Shown here in pieces: positions 33,057-35,100 of a DNA stretch of 35,100 bases. The stretch comes from Peptococcaceae bacterium. GTDB lineage: Bacteria > Bacillota > Peptococcia > DRI-13. The first letter of the stretch is position 1. Each line of letters begins with the position of its first letter. The stretch is taken from NCBI GenBank assembly GCA_020054815.1, contig JAIHAN010000011.1, forward strand, positions 1-35,100, read 5' to 3'. The notes beneath the pieces were generated by a model. The model saw only the letters and a list, made by a program, of their open reading frames with translations, searched no databases and was not told the DNA's origin. A program made the position numbers and the translations under genes.

Positions 33057-34286
33057 ATGATGCGTTCACTTTTTGCCGGCGTTTCCGGCTTGAAAAACCA
33101 CCAGACCCGTATGGACGTTATTGGCAACAATATTGCCAACGTCAACACCGTCGGCTTCAAAAAGAGCCGGGTTACCTTTCAGGATATGCTGAGCCAGACC
33201 CTGCGGGGGGCTTCTACCCCTCAGGGAAATAGAGCAGGTACTAACCCCATGCAGGTGGGCTTAGGTATGTCTCTAGCTTCCATTGATGTGATTCATACTC
33301 CCGGCAGTCCTCAGTCCACAGGCAAGAATACGGATCTCTCCATTGAGGGTGAAGGCTTCTTTATGCTAACCAGTAATGGAAATGATGCATTTTATACACG
33401 AGCCGGTAATTTTGATTTCGACTCAAACAAAAATTTCTATAGTACCTCAAACGGTATGCTTGTCAAAGGCTGGATGGCCGACCCGGTAACAGGGGTGATA
33501 GATACCGATGCTGATGCTAGAGGAATTAACCTTGCTGCCCTTGCGTTTTCTGAACCAAACGCCACAACGCGTGCCGAGTTCGCCAAAAACTTGGATACCA
33601 GGGCTACAATAGGCGATACTTTTACCGTTCCCATAACTGTTTATGACTCAAAGGGAGATATACATGTTCTGAAAGTAATATATGAAAAGACTGCAGATAA
33701 TGAATGGACTGTTGATGCGGAAATTGACTCCCTTGGGCTTCATGACAACGTATGTACATTAAACTTTAATACGGACGGGACATACCTGAATACAGTTCCC
33801 GCTACAGTTTCCATAACAGATCCAATAACTGGTGCTGATAACCTTTCAATTACGTTGGATTTCAGTAAAATGACTCAGTTTGCCGGTGAATATACAGTCA
33901 GTCCCTTTAGTCAGGACGGTTATGGACCAGGAGACCTCCAAGGGATTAGCGTAGATACAACGGGTACAATCACAGGTACCTACTCCAATGGACAAAATAG
34001 AGAATTGGCACGAGTGGCTATTGCAACTTTTGCTAACCCGGCTGGTTTGATGAAAGCCGGGAATAACCTCTTCCAGGAGTCAAACAACTCTGGACTTGCT
34101 CAGATAGGTATTCCTGGTACGTCAGACAGGGGCATCATCAAGCCCGAGACCCTGGAAATGTCCAACGTGGATTTATCCCAGGAATTTGTGGATATGATCA
34201 TTACCCAGCGGGGTTTCCAGGCCAATTCCCGGGTAATTACAACTTCTGACCAGATTCTAGAAGAACTGGTGAACCTGCGTAGATAA
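33057..34286 (+). CDS. flgE: Flagellar hook protein FlgE
   Basis: Forms the hook, the universal joint of the flagellum. The N terminus (GVSGLKNHQTRMDVIGNNIANVNTVGFKKSRVTFQDM) and the C terminus (SNVDLSQEFVDMIITQRGFQANSRVITTSDQILEELVNLRR) form the conserved D0/D1 coiled-coil domain. LSIEGEGFFML marks the start of the hook core. The central part (about residues 105-350) is the surface-exposed variable domain. The total of 409 residues is normal. Starts ATG 33057 and 33060 are adjacent; AAAGGAGGT lies 9-12 bases upstream. The central part looks richer in A/T and less like its neighbours in codon choice. The gene is set apart from the packed operon by structured DNA on both sides. Confidence 0.96.
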   Translation: MMRSLFAGVSGLKNHQTRMDVIGNNIANVNTVGFKKSRVTFQDMLSQTLRGASTPQGNRAGTNPMQVGLGMSLASIDVIHTPGSPQSTGKNTDLSIEGEGFFMLTSNGNDAFYTRAGNFDFDSNKNFYSTSNGMLVKGWMADPVTGVIDTDADARGINLAALAFSEPNATTRAEFAKNLDTRATIGDTFTVPITVYDSKGDIHVLKVIYEKTADNEWTVDAEIDSLGLHDNVCTLNFNTDGTYLNTVPATVSITDPITGADNLSITLDFSKMTQFAGEYTVSPFSQDGYGPGDLQGISVDTTGTITGTYSNGQNRELARVAIATFANPAGLMKAGNNLFQESNNSGLAQIGIPGTSDRGIIKPETLEMSNVDLSQEFVDMIITQRGFQANSRVITTSDQILEELVNLRR

Positions 34287-34297
34287 GAATAAATAAG

Positions 34298-34334
34298 AAA
34301 GCCCCCACCCTTACTACGGGGTGGTGGGCTTTTC
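34298..34334 (+). terminator. Hairpin after flgE, weak or partial terminator
   Basis: GCCC-CCACCC and GGGTGGTGGGC pair with one bulge (34301-34310 with 34319-34329), around a TTACTAC-containing loop, followed by only four T residues. Since flbD starts 16 bases later in the same direction, it probably lowers read-through or protects the flgE mRNA rather than ending the operon fully. Confidence 0.7.
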
Positions 34335-34349
34335 AGAAAGAGGGCTAAG

Positions 34350-34547
34350 ATGATTACATTAACCAGACTTAACGGCGATATCATCACGGTTAATGCCGAG
34401 CTGATTGAAACAGTGGAAGCCACTCCTGATTCCATAATTACGCTGACTACGGGTAAAAAGTTTGTGGTCAAAGAATCGGTAGAGGAAATCATTGCAAAGA
34501 CTGTCACTTACAAGCAAGCTATCTACCATAGAGCAGTTTCCCTGTAG
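34350..34547 (+). CDS. flbD: FlbD/SwrD family flagellar protein
   Basis: A 65-residue protein of the FlbD family (SwrD in Bacillus subtilis, where it supports flagellar torque and swarming). The signature MITLTRLNGDIITVNAELIETVEATPDSIITLTTGKKFVVKESVEEI is complete. It is unrelated to the Caulobacter regulator also called FlbD. The AAGAGGG ribosome site overlaps the end of the post-flgE hairpin region. motA follows after 14 bases. Confidence 0.93.
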   Translation: MITLTRLNGDIITVNAELIETVEATPDSIITLTTGKKFVVKESVEEIIAKTVTYKQAIYHRAVSL

Positions 34548-34561
34548 AAAGAGGGGGTTTC

Positions 34562-35100
34562 ATGGATCTCGCAACGATTATTGGCGCAGTATCAGGAATC
34601 ATCTTAATTGTAGCCTCAATTCTTGTGGAAGGTGAACTATCCTCCTTTTGGAGTTTGTCTTCGGCGATGATTGTGTTGGGTGGCACCATGGCCGCTACCC
34701 TCATCAATTATCCCCTTTCCCAAATTGTCAGTGTGATGAGTATAGTGAAAGTTGCTTTTAAGGGAGAGACCCAGAAACCTGCAGAGGTGATCGTCACCCT
34801 GGTAAAACTGGCGGAAAAAGCCAGAAGAGAGGGGCTTCTAGCCCTGGAGGCGGAAGCGGAAGAGTCTAAAGACGAATTCTTGAAGAAAGGTATCCAGTTG
34901 ATTGTAGACGGTACTGATCCTGAGCTTGTCCGTAATATCCTGGAGACGGAGATAAGTTTTGTGGAAGAGCGTCATAAAACGGGAGCAGGCATCTTTGAAG
35001 CCATGGGTGCCAGCGCACCGGCCTTCGGTATGCTGGGAACCCTGATTGGCCTTATTCTCATGCTGCGTGACCTCAACGACCCCAGTAAATTAGGCCCCGG
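34562..35100 (+). CDS. motA: Flagellar motor stator protein MotA, 3' end cut by window
   Basis: The first 179 codons of a MotA/TolQ/ExbB-type proton channel subunit. ATG 34562 follows AGAGGGGGT. Two membrane segments lie at about residues 4-22 and 33-50, then a cytoplasmic loop with the charged stretch LAEKARREGLLALEAEAEE, which contacts FliG. A later block (EAMGASAPAFGMLGTLIGLILML) is the start of the conserved third membrane segment. About 80 more residues are expected beyond base 35100, followed probably by motB. MotA (proton) versus MotP (sodium) cannot be told from this part. Confidence 0.95.
   Translation, partial: MDLATIIGAVSGIILIVASILVEGELSSFWSLSSAMIVLGGTMAATLINYPLSQIVSVMSIVKVAFKGETQKPAEVIVTLVKLAEKARREGLLALEAEAEESKDEFLKKGIQLIVDGTDPELVRNILETEISFVEERHKTGAGIFEAMGASAPAFGMLGTLIGLILMLRDLNDPSKLGP

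Overview
The window is a stretch of chromosome from an endospore-forming, flagellated member of the Bacillota, most likely a Clostridia/Peptococcales-type anaerobe. The grounds are SpoVB and a SpoVM-like peptide, CodY, strong AGGAGG ribosome sites used with many GTG and TTG starts, and the gene order topA-trmFO-xerC-hslV-hslU-codY followed by flgB-flgC-fliE-fliF, which is the order known from the Bacillus subtilis fla/che region. Nearly all large genes belong to recognised families. I found no phage, insertion sequence with transposase, CRISPR array or obvious defence island.

Region 1 (1-9682) is mixed housekeeping. It holds a 5'-truncated DinG exonuclease-helicase, the phosphatidylethanolamine pair psd-pssA, an unrecognised membrane protein, a 25-residue amphipathic peptide resembling SpoVM, a 31-residue membrane peptide, a TIGR04086-like membrane protein on the minus strand, a ten-repeat TPR protein, folE, a small YpmA/DUF4264-like protein, surE and a minus-strand SpoVB-type flippase.

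Region 2 (9683-15500) holds single genes separated by intergenic DNA: an EF-G-2 type elongation factor paralogue, tRNA-Trp with its own consensus promoter and terminator (minus strand), two unrecognised membrane proteins, a 43-bp near-perfect palindrome with a GGTGCC-A-GGCACC core, a radical SAM protein (minus strand), a small charged protein and a UPF0173 metallo-hydrolase with a clear promoter.

Region 3 (15612-23840) is a co-directional block for DNA and protein maintenance: dprA, topA, trmFO, xerC, hslV, hslU and codY, closed by a strong terminator. Region 4 (24023-35100) is the early flagellar operon: flgB, flgC, fliE (rod), fliF (MS ring), fliG (switch), fliH-fliI-fliJ (export ATPase complex), ylxF, fliK (hook length), flgD (hook cap), a TIGR02530-type protein, flgE (hook), flbD/swrD and the start of motA, cut by the window edge. 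Genes in this block are a few bases apart or overlap, except around flgE, which has a structured leader and a downstream hairpin.

The most interesting points are the tiny SpoVM-like gene, the long REP-like palindrome, the RNA structures flanking flgE, a possible sigma-E promoter before spoVB and several orphan membrane proteins. No completely new multi-gene system is evident.
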